This document shows, piece by piece, positions 7,306 through 15,136 of a stretch of DNA of 64,000 nt. Source of the DNA: Teretinema zuelzerae (GTDB lineage Bacteria > Spirochaetota > Spirochaetia > Treponematales > Treponemataceae); NCBI RefSeq assembly GCF_021021555.1, contig NZ_JAINWA010000003.1:372001-436000 (forward strand). Direction: 5' to 3'. The notes under the pieces are model-generated. The model was given only the letters and a program-made list of their open reading frames with translations, ran no database searches and was not told where the DNA came from. The position numbers and the translations under genes were made by a program. How positions within the stretch are numbered: position 1 is the stretch's first letter; the number at the start of each line of letters is the position of its first letter.

Positions 7306-8226
7306 TTATTTCAGCAACATTTTCGCGGCTTTCGACGTAACCTCGGAGAAATCAGTCAAATCGGCGCTGAGCACAACTTTCGAACCTTCCACCGCGATTC
7401 CGCCCATGGCGTCTATCCAGTTTTCGGAAAGGCGCAGATTGGCCGCTTCTTTTCCCCCGCTCATGCTGACGGCGGCCGCTACCTTTCTGATTCCTTCTGC
7501 GGTTGCCCGCGCGACAGCGACAATCTCGGAAGCCTCGCCTTCCGCTTCATTGATCATCCGCTCCTTTTGGCCTTCGCTCAAGTTTACGGCTTCCTCATAG
7601 GCGCCCTTTGAAAGATTGATTTTCGTTTCCATCTCTCCGAGCGAACGGGCTATTTCAGCGCGCTTTTCTCGTTCGGCCTTCATCTGAGCTTCCATCGCAT
7701 CCATAATCGAATCCGAAACTTTAATATTCTGTATTTCGTACCGGTTCACCTTGACGCCCCAGGGATCAGAGGCCTCGTCGACTGCCTTCACCACAGAAGC
7801 GTTGATCATCTCGCGGGCTTCGAAGGTGTTGTCGAGTTCGAGCTGGCCGATCACCGAGCGCATCGTCGTCTGCGCGAGGAGCACGGTGGCTACTCCGTAG
7901 TTCTTGATGCCGTAGCTCGCCTTCTTAGGATCCATTACCTGAACATAAAGCACGCCGTCAACCCGCACCTGCACGTTATCCTTCGTAAAGCAATCCTGGG
8001 CCGGAACGTCGATGGACTGTTCCTTCAGAGTCTGGCGATACCTGACCTTGTCGAGGAAGGGAAAAAGCACGTGAAAACCAGCTTCCAGCGTTCTGCTGTA
8101 GCGTCCGAGCCGCTCCACGATGAGGGCGGTCCGGTTCGGTACGACGCGTACGCTCCGGAACAGCGTGACCACAAAAATAAAAGCGAAAACAGCCAAAAAG
8201 ACTAACAAGGGCATAAACGGATTCAT
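7306..8226 (-). CDS. SPFH/Band 7 membrane protein, second copy
   Basis: This is a stomatin/prohibitin-type protein with an N-terminal membrane anchor (MPLLVFLAVFAFIFVVTLFRSV) and an SPFH domain beginning at VVPNRTALIVERLGRY. A long alpha-helical C-terminal half follows (RAEREKRAEIARSLGEMETKI...), typical of proteins that form large membrane rings. It is a paralogue of the upstream SPFH gene, overlapping it by one base (TGATG), with GGAGG 9 bases upstream. With nfeD it forms the common NfeD-SPFH partnership. The role is probably membrane-domain organisation or quality control; no substrate can be named. Confidence 0.88.
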   Translation of the reverse strand: MNPFMPLLVFLAVFAFIFVVTLFRSVRVVPNRTALIVERLGRYSRTLEAGFHVLFPFLDKVRYRQTLKEQSIDVPAQDCFTKDNVQVRVDGVLYVQVMDPKKASYGIKNYGVATVLLAQTTMRSVIGQLELDNTFEAREMINASVVKAVDEASDPWGVKVNRYEIQNIKVSDSIMDAMEAQMKAEREKRAEIARSLGEMETKINLSKGAYEEAVNLSEGQKERMINEAEGEASEIVAVARATAEGIRKVAAAVSMSGGKEAANLRLSENWIDAMGGIAVEGSKVVLSADLTDFSEVTSKAAKMLLK

Positions 8227-9143
8227 CAGGATTTACCTCCACGCGCAACGGTGTTTTTCACGAGATCGGCGACTACGGCCAGGCCGGCAAGTTCTTCCGG
8301 ATAGACGGAAACGTCGCAGCGTTCAAGCACGGATCTGAAACGCTTGATGTAGCCTTCCGCAAGACGGATTCCCATGGCGGTTTGTCCGCCGGGAACCGAG
8401 AGCGCTTCGGCCACAAGGGACAAGCCTTCAGCCGTGGCGGTGCTCGTGATTTCGATCGATTTGGCCTGTCCTTCGGCTATGTTGATTTTGCGCTGGCGCT
8501 CTCCCATGGAGCGGTTGATCGCGTCCTGCTTGTTTCCCCGGGAAACGTTGATGAGGGCTTCGCGCTTGCCCTCGGATTCCAGGATGTTCGCGCGCTTGAT
8601 TCGCTCAGCCCGCATCTGGCTTTCCATCGCTTCAAGGATAGTATCGGTCGGGGTGATGTCCCTAATTTCGTAGCGGGTAACCTTGATGCCCCAGTTGTCG
8701 GATGCTTCGTCGAGGGCCCTGACGATGTTGTCGTTTATCGAGTCTCGTCCGCAGAAGGTTTTATCCAGCTCGAGCTTGCCGATTTCGCTGCGCATCGTGG
8801 TCTTCGCGAGCTGCGCGACCGCGTAGCGGTAATTGTCGATGCCGTAGCTCGCCTTGACCGGGTCGTACACTTTCAGATACAGAATTCCGTCGACCTCGAC
8901 CTGCACGTTGTCCGAGGTGATGCACACCTGCGGATCGACGTCGACCGCTTCCTCTTTCAGGTTCTGGCGGTAGGCGATCCGGTCGATAAAAGGAAACAGC
9001 AAATGAAAGCCTGCCTCGAGGGTTTTCGTGTATTTTCCCAGGCGTTCCACGACAAAGGCTTCCTGTTCGGGAACCACGACTGCGATCTTGAACAACACGA
9101 TAACGAAGATCGCCGCAATCAGGTAGACTAAAAACACATCCAT
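8226..9143 (-). CDS. SPFH/Band 7 membrane protein, first copy
   Basis: This 305-aa stomatin-like protein has a single N-terminal transmembrane helix (residues about 3-22), an SPFH domain (VVPEQEAFVVERLGKYTKTLEAGFH) and a helical repeat region rich in Ala, Glu and Arg. It is closest to the QmcA/stomatin-like branch that goes with NfeD, rather than to HflK/HflC, which have a protease partner. An AAGGAG Shine-Dalgarno sequence precedes the ATG. The gene lies 30 bases after nfeD and one base before its paralogue ends, so the three are probably one transcript. Confidence 0.88.
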   Translation of the reverse strand: MDVFLVYLIAAIFVIVLFKIAVVVPEQEAFVVERLGKYTKTLEAGFHLLFPFIDRIAYRQNLKEEAVDVDPQVCITSDNVQVEVDGILYLKVYDPVKASYGIDNYRYAVAQLAKTTMRSEIGKLELDKTFCGRDSINDNIVRALDEASDNWGIKVTRYEIRDITPTDTILEAMESQMRAERIKRANILESEGKREALINVSRGNKQDAINRSMGERQRKINIAEGQAKSIEITSTATAEGLSLVAEALSVPGGQTAMGIRLAEGYIKRFRSVLERCDVSVYPEELAGLAVVADLVKNTVARGGKS

Positions 9144-9173
9144 TTCAACACTCCTTTTTCAACATACAGACTT

Positions 9174-9620
9174 TCAGGATTTTTCTACAATATAAGTCAC
9201 GTTGTCTCGCGCTACGATGCGGGCATGGCTTCCCGCCGCGATTGATTCGCCGGTCGTCCGCGCTTTCCATGTTGTACCCCTGAAGCGTATCCTGCCTTCC
9301 GCGGGAGGCTCGATGGCATCGACTACATCCACCACTTCTCCGACCCCGTCTTCCGGAGAAGTCCCCGAAGCACCGTTGAAAACAGTCCCTTCGAAAATTT
9401 TCGCGAACTTTTTCCGCATGAAAACAAGAGAAACGATGGAAAAAAGGACGAATAACATAATTTGAAGCCATACTGCGGCCCCTACGAAGGGAATCAGCGT
9501 GCATAATGCGGTCGCCAGGGCTCCAAGGCCGAAAAAGAAAATAACGAATCCCGGAATCAGCATTTCAAGGCCGATGCAGCCGACGCCGATCAGAGCCCAT
9601 ATAAACCATGATCCTATCAT
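9174..9620 (-). CDS. NfeD-like membrane protein
   Basis: This 148-aa protein has three or four hydrophobic segments in the first 75 residues, then a soluble C-terminal part that fits the OB-fold of NfeD proteins (GEVVDVVDAIEPPAEGRIRFRGTTWKART). It is the short NfeD form that lacks a serine-protease domain. NfeD proteins accompany SPFH proteins and are thought to assist their assembly. It is the first gene of the - strand nfeD-SPFH-SPFH set, with a GGAGG Shine-Dalgarno sequence and a promoter region shared divergently with the histidine kinase gene. Confidence 0.88.
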   Translation of the reverse strand: MIGSWFIWALIGVGCIGLEMLIPGFVIFFFGLGALATALCTLIPFVGAAVWLQIMLFVLFSIVSLVFMRKKFAKIFEGTVFNGASGTSPEDGVGEVVDVVDAIEPPAEGRIRFRGTTWKARTTGESIAAGSHARIVARDNVTYIVEKS

Positions 9621-9672
9621 GAAAACCTCCGAATGTACCTTTAGTATAACACGCGGCCGGCCGATCCTGACC

Positions 9673-9701
9673 TTGACTTTTATACTTTCCCGGAAAATAC
9701 T
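9673..9701 (+). promoter_or_regulatory. Promoter of the histidine kinase operon
   Basis: TTGACT (9673-9678), a 17-base spacer and AATACT (9696-9701) lie 33 bases before the kinase ATG. The divergent nfeD promoter probably uses TATACT on the - strand near 9638-9643. An eight-base GGCCGGCC palindrome lies between the two. Confidence 0.5.
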
Positions 9702-9733
9702 TAAGAAACAGCGATAATCCCAGGGGAAGGCCG

Positions 9734-11470
9734 ATGATCAATACAAAAATAGCGATGCGCCGACTGACCGACGAAATACAATATCTTACGCTTTTAATAT
9801 CGAGCCTAATAATCATAGTGGTGCTGGTATCCTTGATCGGCCTCATCACGCTGAATATGTTGAAATCCCATCAGGAACAATCCCTTGTGACCGCAGATGA
9901 AACTGCGGCGATTCTCAGGGAGCCGCTGTACAATCTGGACGAGGTGCAGGCAGTCAGAATCGGAGAAGCGCTTCTCTCGTCGGGAAGAATTTCGGGCATT
10001 ACGATTTCCTCTACCGCCACCGGCTTGATTCTCTCCACCAAAATCGCAGAATCGTCGCCTCTCATTCCGTCGATACAGAAACAGATTTATTACAACGACC
10101 TCGAATTGGGCATTATTACCCTCGAATTTTCGGACAAGGACATCAGAACCACCGTGATGCCGCTCTTGCTGTTCGCGGTCATCGTCATCCTCGCCGTAAT
10201 CATCGCGAATACGCTCGCTCACCGGTGGCTTCTTACCCGGCGCATCGCGGCGCCGCTGAAAGCGATTCTCAACGGACTGAACGACATAGCAGCGGGAAAC
10301 TACGAATGCGTTATACCGGAAACGCCCTACAAAGACGTTAATCTTCTGGTAAGCGTCATCAACGATATGGGCGCAAAAATCCGCGCTAAAAATCTGGAAC
10401 TCGTTGAGGTGAACAACTCCCTGGAGCTTCGGGTGCAGGAACGGACGGTCGAGCTGCAGAATTCGATTCAAGAATTCCACCTTGCGCAAGATAAGCTGAT
10501 CGAGTCCGGGAAACTGTCCGCGCTCGGACACCTGTCCGCCGGCATCGCGCACGAGCTCAATACCCCGCTCGGAGCCATCCTTTCCTCGAATAATCTCATC
10601 ATGAATTACTTCGACCGGCTGGAGCTCAAGCTCGCCGAGTTCCTCATCGAACTGGAGCCTCACGAAAGAGAGCTCTACCAGCAGATGCTCGAGCAGGGTT
10701 TCAAAGCTTCCCATAACCTTGAAATCGTCCGCCAGGATAGACAGAAGCTGCGGCAAATGGAAGCTGATCTGGAATGGAACGAAATTCCGAATCAAAAGAG
10801 AGTCGCCGAACTTCTTTCAGATATCGGAATCAATCAGCTCGTCCCCGATACCTTGTTCCTCCTTAAAACAGAGAGAAACGCGGCAATACTCGAGCGGGCC
10901 TCGGAAGCGGTGCAATCGCGAAAAATGTCGGAGATAATCAACGTTGCCGGGCAGAAGGCGTCGACCGTGGTTTCGGCGCTTCGCTCGTATCTTTCCTCCG
11001 AACAGAATGATGAAAACACTGAAATCGACTTGAACGACAACATAGACCGCATACTGACCCTCATGAACAACATGCTGAAATACGGCATAAAAATTGAACG
11101 CAAATACGGACTCGCCCGCACCATGGGATCGGCCGACAAGCTCGGCCAGGTATGGATGAACATCATTCGAAACGCGGCGGAAGCAATGAATTTCCGCGGC
11201 GAATTGACCATCACGACCGGTAAAAAAGGAGACGCGGTATTCGTAACATTCGAAGACGACGGGCCGGGCATTCCGGAAGAGCATATAGATAAAATTTTCA
11301 CCCCTTTTTTTTCCACAAAGAAACAGGGAGAAGGCATGGGTTTGGGACTGGATATTTGCAAACGCATCATCGAGAATCATGGGGGGACAATAGAAGTGCA
11401 AAGCAGGCCGGGCTCGACGATCTTTACGATAACTCTCCATACCCTGCAGGAGGAAACGGCCAATGGATAA
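9734..11470 (+). CDS. Membrane sensor histidine kinase
   Basis: This is a two-component kinase. It has a first transmembrane helix near residues 17-42, a periplasmic sensor of about 100 residues, a second helix near 137-160, and a HAMP region (APLKAILNGLNDIAAGNY). A coiled coil is followed by the phospho-acceptor motif GHLSAGIAHELNTPLGAI. The ATPase domain has MNIIRNAAEAM (N box), EDDGPGIPEEHIDKIFTPFF and GEGMGLGLDICKRI. Between the dimerisation helix and the ATPase domain lies an unusually long helical insert of about 170 residues. ATG 9734 has a good GGGGAAGG. It overlaps the receiver gene by 8 bases. Confidence 0.9.
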   Translation: MINTKIAMRRLTDEIQYLTLLISSLIIIVVLVSLIGLITLNMLKSHQEQSLVTADETAAILREPLYNLDEVQAVRIGEALLSSGRISGITISSTATGLILSTKIAESSPLIPSIQKQIYYNDLELGIITLEFSDKDIRTTVMPLLLFAVIVILAVIIANTLAHRWLLTRRIAAPLKAILNGLNDIAAGNYECVIPETPYKDVNLLVSVINDMGAKIRAKNLELVEVNNSLELRVQERTVELQNSIQEFHLAQDKLIESGKLSALGHLSAGIAHELNTPLGAILSSNNLIMNYFDRLELKLAEFLIELEPHERELYQQMLEQGFKASHNLEIVRQDRQKLRQMEADLEWNEIPNQKRVAELLSDIGINQLVPDTLFLLKTERNAAILERASEAVQSRKMSEIINVAGQKASTVVSALRSYLSSEQNDENTEIDLNDNIDRILTLMNNMLKYGIKIERKYGLARTMGSADKLGQVWMNIIRNAAEAMNFRGELTITTGKKGDAVFVTFEDDGPGIPEEHIDKIFTPFFSTKKQGEGMGLGLDICKRIIENHGGTIEVQSRPGSTIFTITLHTLQEETANG

Positions 11471-11870
11471 GAAAAAAGCCATCCTCTGCGTAGACGACGA
11501 GGCTATCATACTCCATGCTCTTGTTCATGAACTTAAAAGCAGTTTCGGCGACGAGTTCATCTATGAAAAAGCGACGGACGCGATTTCAGCTTTCGACATA
11601 ATCGATGATTTATCGAAAGAAGGAGTCAAGCTCATACTCATCATCTCCGATTGGCTCATGCCGGGAATACGCGGAGACGAATTTCTGGAAACGGTAGCGA
11701 AAACGCATCCGGACGTAAAAGCGATAATGATAACCGGACAGGCGGACGAAGAGGCAATGAAGAAAGTAAGAGGCAACTCTGCCGTTTATGCCGTCCTCCG
11801 CAAACCGTGGAACAGCGAAGAATTGCGGAGCATCGTGCGGTTCTGCTGCACAGGAGATCGACATGAATAA
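11463..11870 (+). CDS. Single-domain response regulator
   Basis: This stand-alone receiver domain of 135 aa has an acidic pair Asp11-Asp12, phospho-acceptor Asp63 (IISDWLMPG), Thr in MITGQ and Lys in LRKPW. It has no output domain, so it acts by protein contact, perhaps as a phosphate relay between the kinase and the HD-GYP regulator. It overlaps the kinase by 8 bases and the next gene by 8 bases. Confidence 0.9.
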   Translation: MDKKKAILCVDDEAIILHALVHELKSSFGDEFIYEKATDAISAFDIIDDLSKEGVKLILIISDWLMPGIRGDEFLETVAKTHPDVKAIMITGQADEEAMKKVRGNSAVYAVLRKPWNSEELRSIVRFCCTGDRHE

Positions 11871-12891
11871 GCCCCGCATCATTTGCGTGGACGATGAGGC
11901 CATTATCCTTCAAAGCCTGAAGCAGGAACTGAAAAGCGATCCGTTTTTTCAGGATTACGCCATCGAAGTCGCCGACAGCGGTCCGCGCGCGCTGCAGCTG
12001 ATCGAAGAACTCTTACAGGAAGACATTGAAATCCCTATCATAATCTCGGACCAGCGCATGCCGTCGATGAAGGGAGACGCATTTCTCGTCGCCGCGCACA
12101 ATATAGTTCCCGACGCATATAAAATCCTGCTGACAGGCTATTCCGATCTTGAGGCCGTCGTTCATCTCGTAAATCATGACATACTCTACCGATACATCTC
12201 AAAGCCCTGGGATAGAAACGATCTGTCCCTTACGCTCAGAACGGCCTGCAAAGCATGGAACCAGAAAAGGTTGATCGCAGCTCAACAGAATAAAATTGAA
12301 AACTTGACGATGGCCATGGTCACCACCCTTGAAAGCGCGAATTTCTTTTTCGACGAAGAAACGGGAAACCACATCCGGCGCATTTCACGAATCTCAGCCT
12401 TCATCGCGGTAAAAGCGGGTTGCGACGAAGAATTCGTCAAAAACATCAGGATGTACGCTCCGCTCCACGACATCGGCAAAGTCGGCGTGGGCAAGGAAAT
12501 TCTCTTGAAGCCCGCAAGTTTGACGCCGGAAGAATTCGAACAGATCAAAACTCATGTCGTCATCGGCCATCAAATCATCAATAGCGAAGCCATAGATTCC
12601 ATCGCGAAGAACATCGTCCTCTATCATCATGAAAAATGGGCAGGGTCCGGCTACGTCAACGCACTTCAGGGGAAAGATATCCCCCTGGAAGCGCGCATCG
12701 TCTCCATCGCGGACGTATTCGACGCCTTGGTGAACAAACGCGTCTATAAGCCGGCGTTCAGCCTGGAGAAAGCTTTGGAGATTATCGAAAGCGAACGCGG
12801 AAAAAGCTTCGATCCGCATCTCGTCGAAACATTCCTCCATGCCGTCGCTCAGCTCGATGATCCTCTATCCTACTTTGAAGAAGACCACTGA
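11863..12891 (+). CDS. Response regulator with HD-GYP domain
   Basis: Residues 1-130 form a receiver with Asp63 (IISDQRMPS) and Lys in ISKPW. Residues 150-340 form an HD-GYP domain, a class that hydrolyses cyclic di-GMP. The metal motif HDIGK (202-206) and HHEKW (255-259) are present, but the signature that gives the family its name reads GSGYV (261-265) rather than GxGYP. Activity is therefore likely but not certain. The start is ATG 11863, overlapping the upstream receiver gene; the earlier in-frame ATG lies inside that gene. The operon suggests that the kinase controls cyclic di-GMP breakdown. Confidence 0.88.
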   Translation: MNKPRIICVDDEAIILQSLKQELKSDPFFQDYAIEVADSGPRALQLIEELLQEDIEIPIIISDQRMPSMKGDAFLVAAHNIVPDAYKILLTGYSDLEAVVHLVNHDILYRYISKPWDRNDLSLTLRTACKAWNQKRLIAAQQNKIENLTMAMVTTLESANFFFDEETGNHIRRISRISAFIAVKAGCDEEFVKNIRMYAPLHDIGKVGVGKEILLKPASLTPEEFEQIKTHVVIGHQIINSEAIDSIAKNIVLYHHEKWAGSGYVNALQGKDIPLEARIVSIADVFDALVNKRVYKPAFSLEKALEIIESERGKSFDPHLVETFLHAVAQLDDPLSYFEEDH

Positions 12892-12901
12892 GCGAGACGT
12901 T

Positions 12902-13903
12902 TCATTTTTTCGAGTACTGCGCAGAATAGCGGGCCGCCAGGCGAATAGCCTCTACCATGCTCGTTTCGCGTGCTATGCCCTTCCCCGCGATATCCATTGC
13001 CGTACCGTGATCCACGGAAGTCCGCAGAATCGGCATTCCGCCGGTCACCGCTATGGTGCGGTCGAAATCCACCGTCTTCGTGGCGATATGCCCCTGGTCG
13101 TGATAGAGGGAGAGCACGCAGTTATACCTTCCGGACAACGCAAGATGAAACACAGAATCCGCGCCTATCGGACCTTCTATCCGATATCCCATTGCCTGCA
13201 ATTCCTTGACAGCGGGCTCGACCTCCTCGACCTCCTCCGTTCCGAAAAGTCCATGCTCCCCGGAATGCGGATTCAAACCCGCCACAGCCATCGTCCCTTC
13301 GGTTACGCCCAGCATCCGCAACGCTTCGAAGCACCGAACCGCGTACTCGATAATCCGGTCCTTCTTCACCAGATCGCACGCTCTTCGGAGCGAAACATGG
13401 CGCGACAAAAAAAACACGCGCATTCCCCTCACCTCGAACATCGTGAGGGGATCTTTTGTTCCGGTCAACGAGGCGAATATCTCGGTGTGGCCGATAAAAT
13501 CGACCCCGCCCGCCTTCAAGGCTTCCTTGTTGATCGGCGTCGTCGCAACTGCGTCTATCCGGCCGCTCATAGCGAGCTCCACCGTCTTTTCAATATATTC
13601 GTAAGCGGCGCGACCGCACATTCCCGAAACCTCGCCTTTTTTGAATACCGAAAAATCGACATTGGCGAGGTTCAACAGATTAAGAACATCCGGCTCCCAA
13701 AGAGCCTCCGCCGGAGTCGAAACCTCCCGTATAACGAACGCAACTCCGGTCGAATTCATCGCGTCTTCAATCACCCGGCGATCGCCTACCACAAGCACGC
13801 GAGCAGAAGCCGCGACTTCTGCCGATTTCAACGCCTTTACAATAATCTCCGGCCCGATTCCCGCAGGATCGCCCAGAGGAACTCCAATAATCGGTAGAGC
13901 CAC
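12902..13903 (-). CDS. pdxA: 4-hydroxythreonine-4-phosphate dehydrogenase PdxA
   Basis: PdxA is an NAD-dependent enzyme of pyridoxal phosphate synthesis by the DXP-dependent route; some homologues act in other four-carbon acid pathways. The N-terminus [17 protein letters not shown] is diagnostic. Metal-binding histidines appear in [17 protein letters not shown] and [12 protein letters not shown]. The start is GTG 13903 with AAAAGGAG seven bases upstream, giving 333 aa; the open frame further upstream has no family sequence. The gene converges on the HD-GYP gene with 10 bases between them. No pdxJ is visible; dxs, which supplies DXP, lies at 60-62 kb. Confidence 0.93.
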   Translation of the reverse strand: MALPIIGVPLGDPAGIGPEIIVKALKSAEVAASARVLVVGDRRVIEDAMNSTGVAFVIREVSTPAEALWEPDVLNLLNLANVDFSVFKKGEVSGMCGRAAYEYIEKTVELAMSGRIDAVATTPINKEALKAGGVDFIGHTEIFASLTGTKDPLTMFEVRGMRVFFLSRHVSLRRACDLVKKDRIIEYAVRCFEALRMLGVTEGTMAVAGLNPHSGEHGLFGTEEVEEVEPAVKELQAMGYRIEGPIGADSVFHLALSGRYNCVLSLYHDQGHIATKTVDFDRTIAVTGGMPILRTSVDHGTAMDIAGKGIARETSMVEAIRLAARYSAQYSKK

Positions 13904-14002
13904 TCGTTTCTCCTTTTGATAGCCTCGTATAACATTTTTCTTCTTTTTCTTTCCCGACTGCCGTATATTATAAATATAACTGAATTTTGGGAGGACGTTT
14001 AT

Positions 14003-14158
14003 ATGGAAAAGAAAAAACCTGAAGCCGTAGAGGCAACACCTGAAAAAGACTCGAAATCCGCCGCTCTGGAAGATGCACCCGTGTGCACAAAATCCTTCGA
14101 TCCGGAAAACTCGCGCTACGCCGACGACGACGATGCATGTAAAAACGGAGAAGGATAA
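14003..14158 (+). CDS. Small charged hypothetical protein
   Basis: This is a possible 51-aa protein, very acidic at its end ([16 protein letters not shown]) and lysine-rich at its start ([15 protein letters not shown]). It has two cysteines and no hydrophobic segment. ATG 14003 has a strong GGGAGG seven bases upstream, and an AT-rich TATATTATAAATATA lies before that, which could be a promoter. I do not recognise a family. The good ribosome site supports translation; the low-complexity sequence and lack of homology leave doubt. Confidence 0.5.
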   Translation: MEKKKPEAVEATPEKDSKSAALEDAPVCTKSFDPENSRYADDDDACKNGEG

Positions 14159-14283
14159 TTCATATCGAGGCAGGGAGCGATACGAAGGGAGCACAACCAA
14201 CCGCGCAGCCGGCGCGTTCGCTAGTCGATGCAGGGGCGCGATCGTCATCGCTGAACTGTTAGGTGATTTCGCATAAGATGGTG

Positions 14284-14289
14284 TATACT
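14284..14289 (+). promoter_or_regulatory. -10 hexamer of the binding-protein gene
   Basis: TATACT lies eight bases before ATG 14298. No convincing -35 and no Shine-Dalgarno sequence are seen, which fits a leaderless or near-leaderless transcript. Confidence 0.45.
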
Positions 14290-14297
14290 ATTGCATA

Positions 14298-15119
14298 ATG
14301 ATGCAGAATGTCGAACGTACTTTCATACGAGAGATACTCACGGCTATGCTATTCTTGCTCCCGTTTCACTATCTCGCAGGACAACCGCTTACACTTCTTG
14401 CCTTTGAGTATCCACCGATATATCAGAATGAGGAAAACCCGGGAGTAGCGTGTGAAATAGCTCTTGCCGCTTTTAAGGAAGCGGATATAGAAGCTGTATT
14501 GTCTTTTTTACCGGTAAAACGCATGATAGCGTCGCTCTCTGCCGGCGAAGCCCATGCTGCGATCGGAGGAAGGATCCTTTTTAAACACGAGCTAACCTCG
14601 GGAACTGTTGCGCCTTCGAACACAATCATGCATGTCCTTCAAACATTTATCTACGATACCCGAAGATTTCCCGAAGGTTTGAACTATTCGTCATTAACTG
14701 AGCTATCACCTTACCGAATCGGAGTATTGAACGGAAGCGGAATAATGGAGTTTCTAAAAAAAGAATCAGCCCTTACATTGATTCCCAACACAATACACGA
14801 AGGATCGGCAAGGCAGTTATATCATGGATGGATAGATTTGTGGGCGATTGTAGACCTGACGGGATTAGCGTATATTCGAAACCTCTACCCGGCCGAAAAT
14901 AAATCGTTTAAAGCATATTCCCTGCCGTATGAAATCGGAGATATAACTGTTTTTTTCTCGGCAAAACAAGATCCCGAAGGAATATTGAATGCAAGTTTCA
15001 CAGAAGGATTCAAGAAGATTCTCTCAAACGGAACCTATTTAAAAATCCTCCAGTCGTATTACGGCGAAACATCGAGTATCCCTGAAGAAGCATTAGCTCC
15101 CGAATTAATACTTCATTAA
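14298..15119 (+). CDS. Periplasmic substrate-binding protein (family 3 type)
   Basis: This 273-aa protein has a hydrophobic N-terminal segment (MLFLLPFHYLAG) that fits a signal peptide, then a fold like bacterial extracellular solute-binding proteins family 3 (TLLAFEYPPIYQNEENPGVACEIALAAFKEADI; YRIGVLNGSGIMEFL). Such stand-alone proteins bind amino acids or similar polar ligands, as transport or sensor parts. No permease or ATPase gene is next to it. The start may be ATG 14298 or ATG 14346 at the signal peptide. The insertion sequence begins 17 bases after its stop and does not interrupt it. Confidence 0.72.
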   Translation: MMQNVERTFIREILTAMLFLLPFHYLAGQPLTLLAFEYPPIYQNEENPGVACEIALAAFKEADIEAVLSFLPVKRMIASLSAGEAHAAIGGRILFKHELTSGTVAPSNTIMHVLQTFIYDTRRFPEGLNYSSLTELSPYRIGVLNGSGIMEFLKKESALTLIPNTIHEGSARQLYHGWIDLWAIVDLTGLAYIRNLYPAENKSFKAYSLPYEIGDITVFFSAKQDPEGILNASFTEGFKKILSNGTYLKILQSYYGETSSIPEEALAPELILH

Positions 15120-15127
15120 ATTGTTAT

Positions 15128-15136
15128 AAAACATTA
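15128..15136 (+). repeat. Target-site duplication, left copy
   Basis: AAAACATTA directly abuts the left inverted repeat of the insertion sequence and matches 16415-16423 exactly. Nine bases fits IS4-family targets. Confidence 0.88.

Noticed and set aside
9806-10795. A 329-codon - strand open frame opposite the histidine kinase
   Set aside because: The kinase carries complete catalytic motifs on the + strand; the antisense product is low-quality sequence.
12839-13897. A 352-codon + strand open frame opposite pdxA
   Set aside because: It is the antisense of a clear pdxA gene, has no ribosome site, begins inside the HD-GYP gene and shows no family sequence. Long antisense frames are expected at this base composition.
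15120-15136. Gene disruption by the insertion sequence
   Set aside because: The target duplication lies between the stop of the binding-protein gene and the ferritin promoter; neither reading frame is broken.
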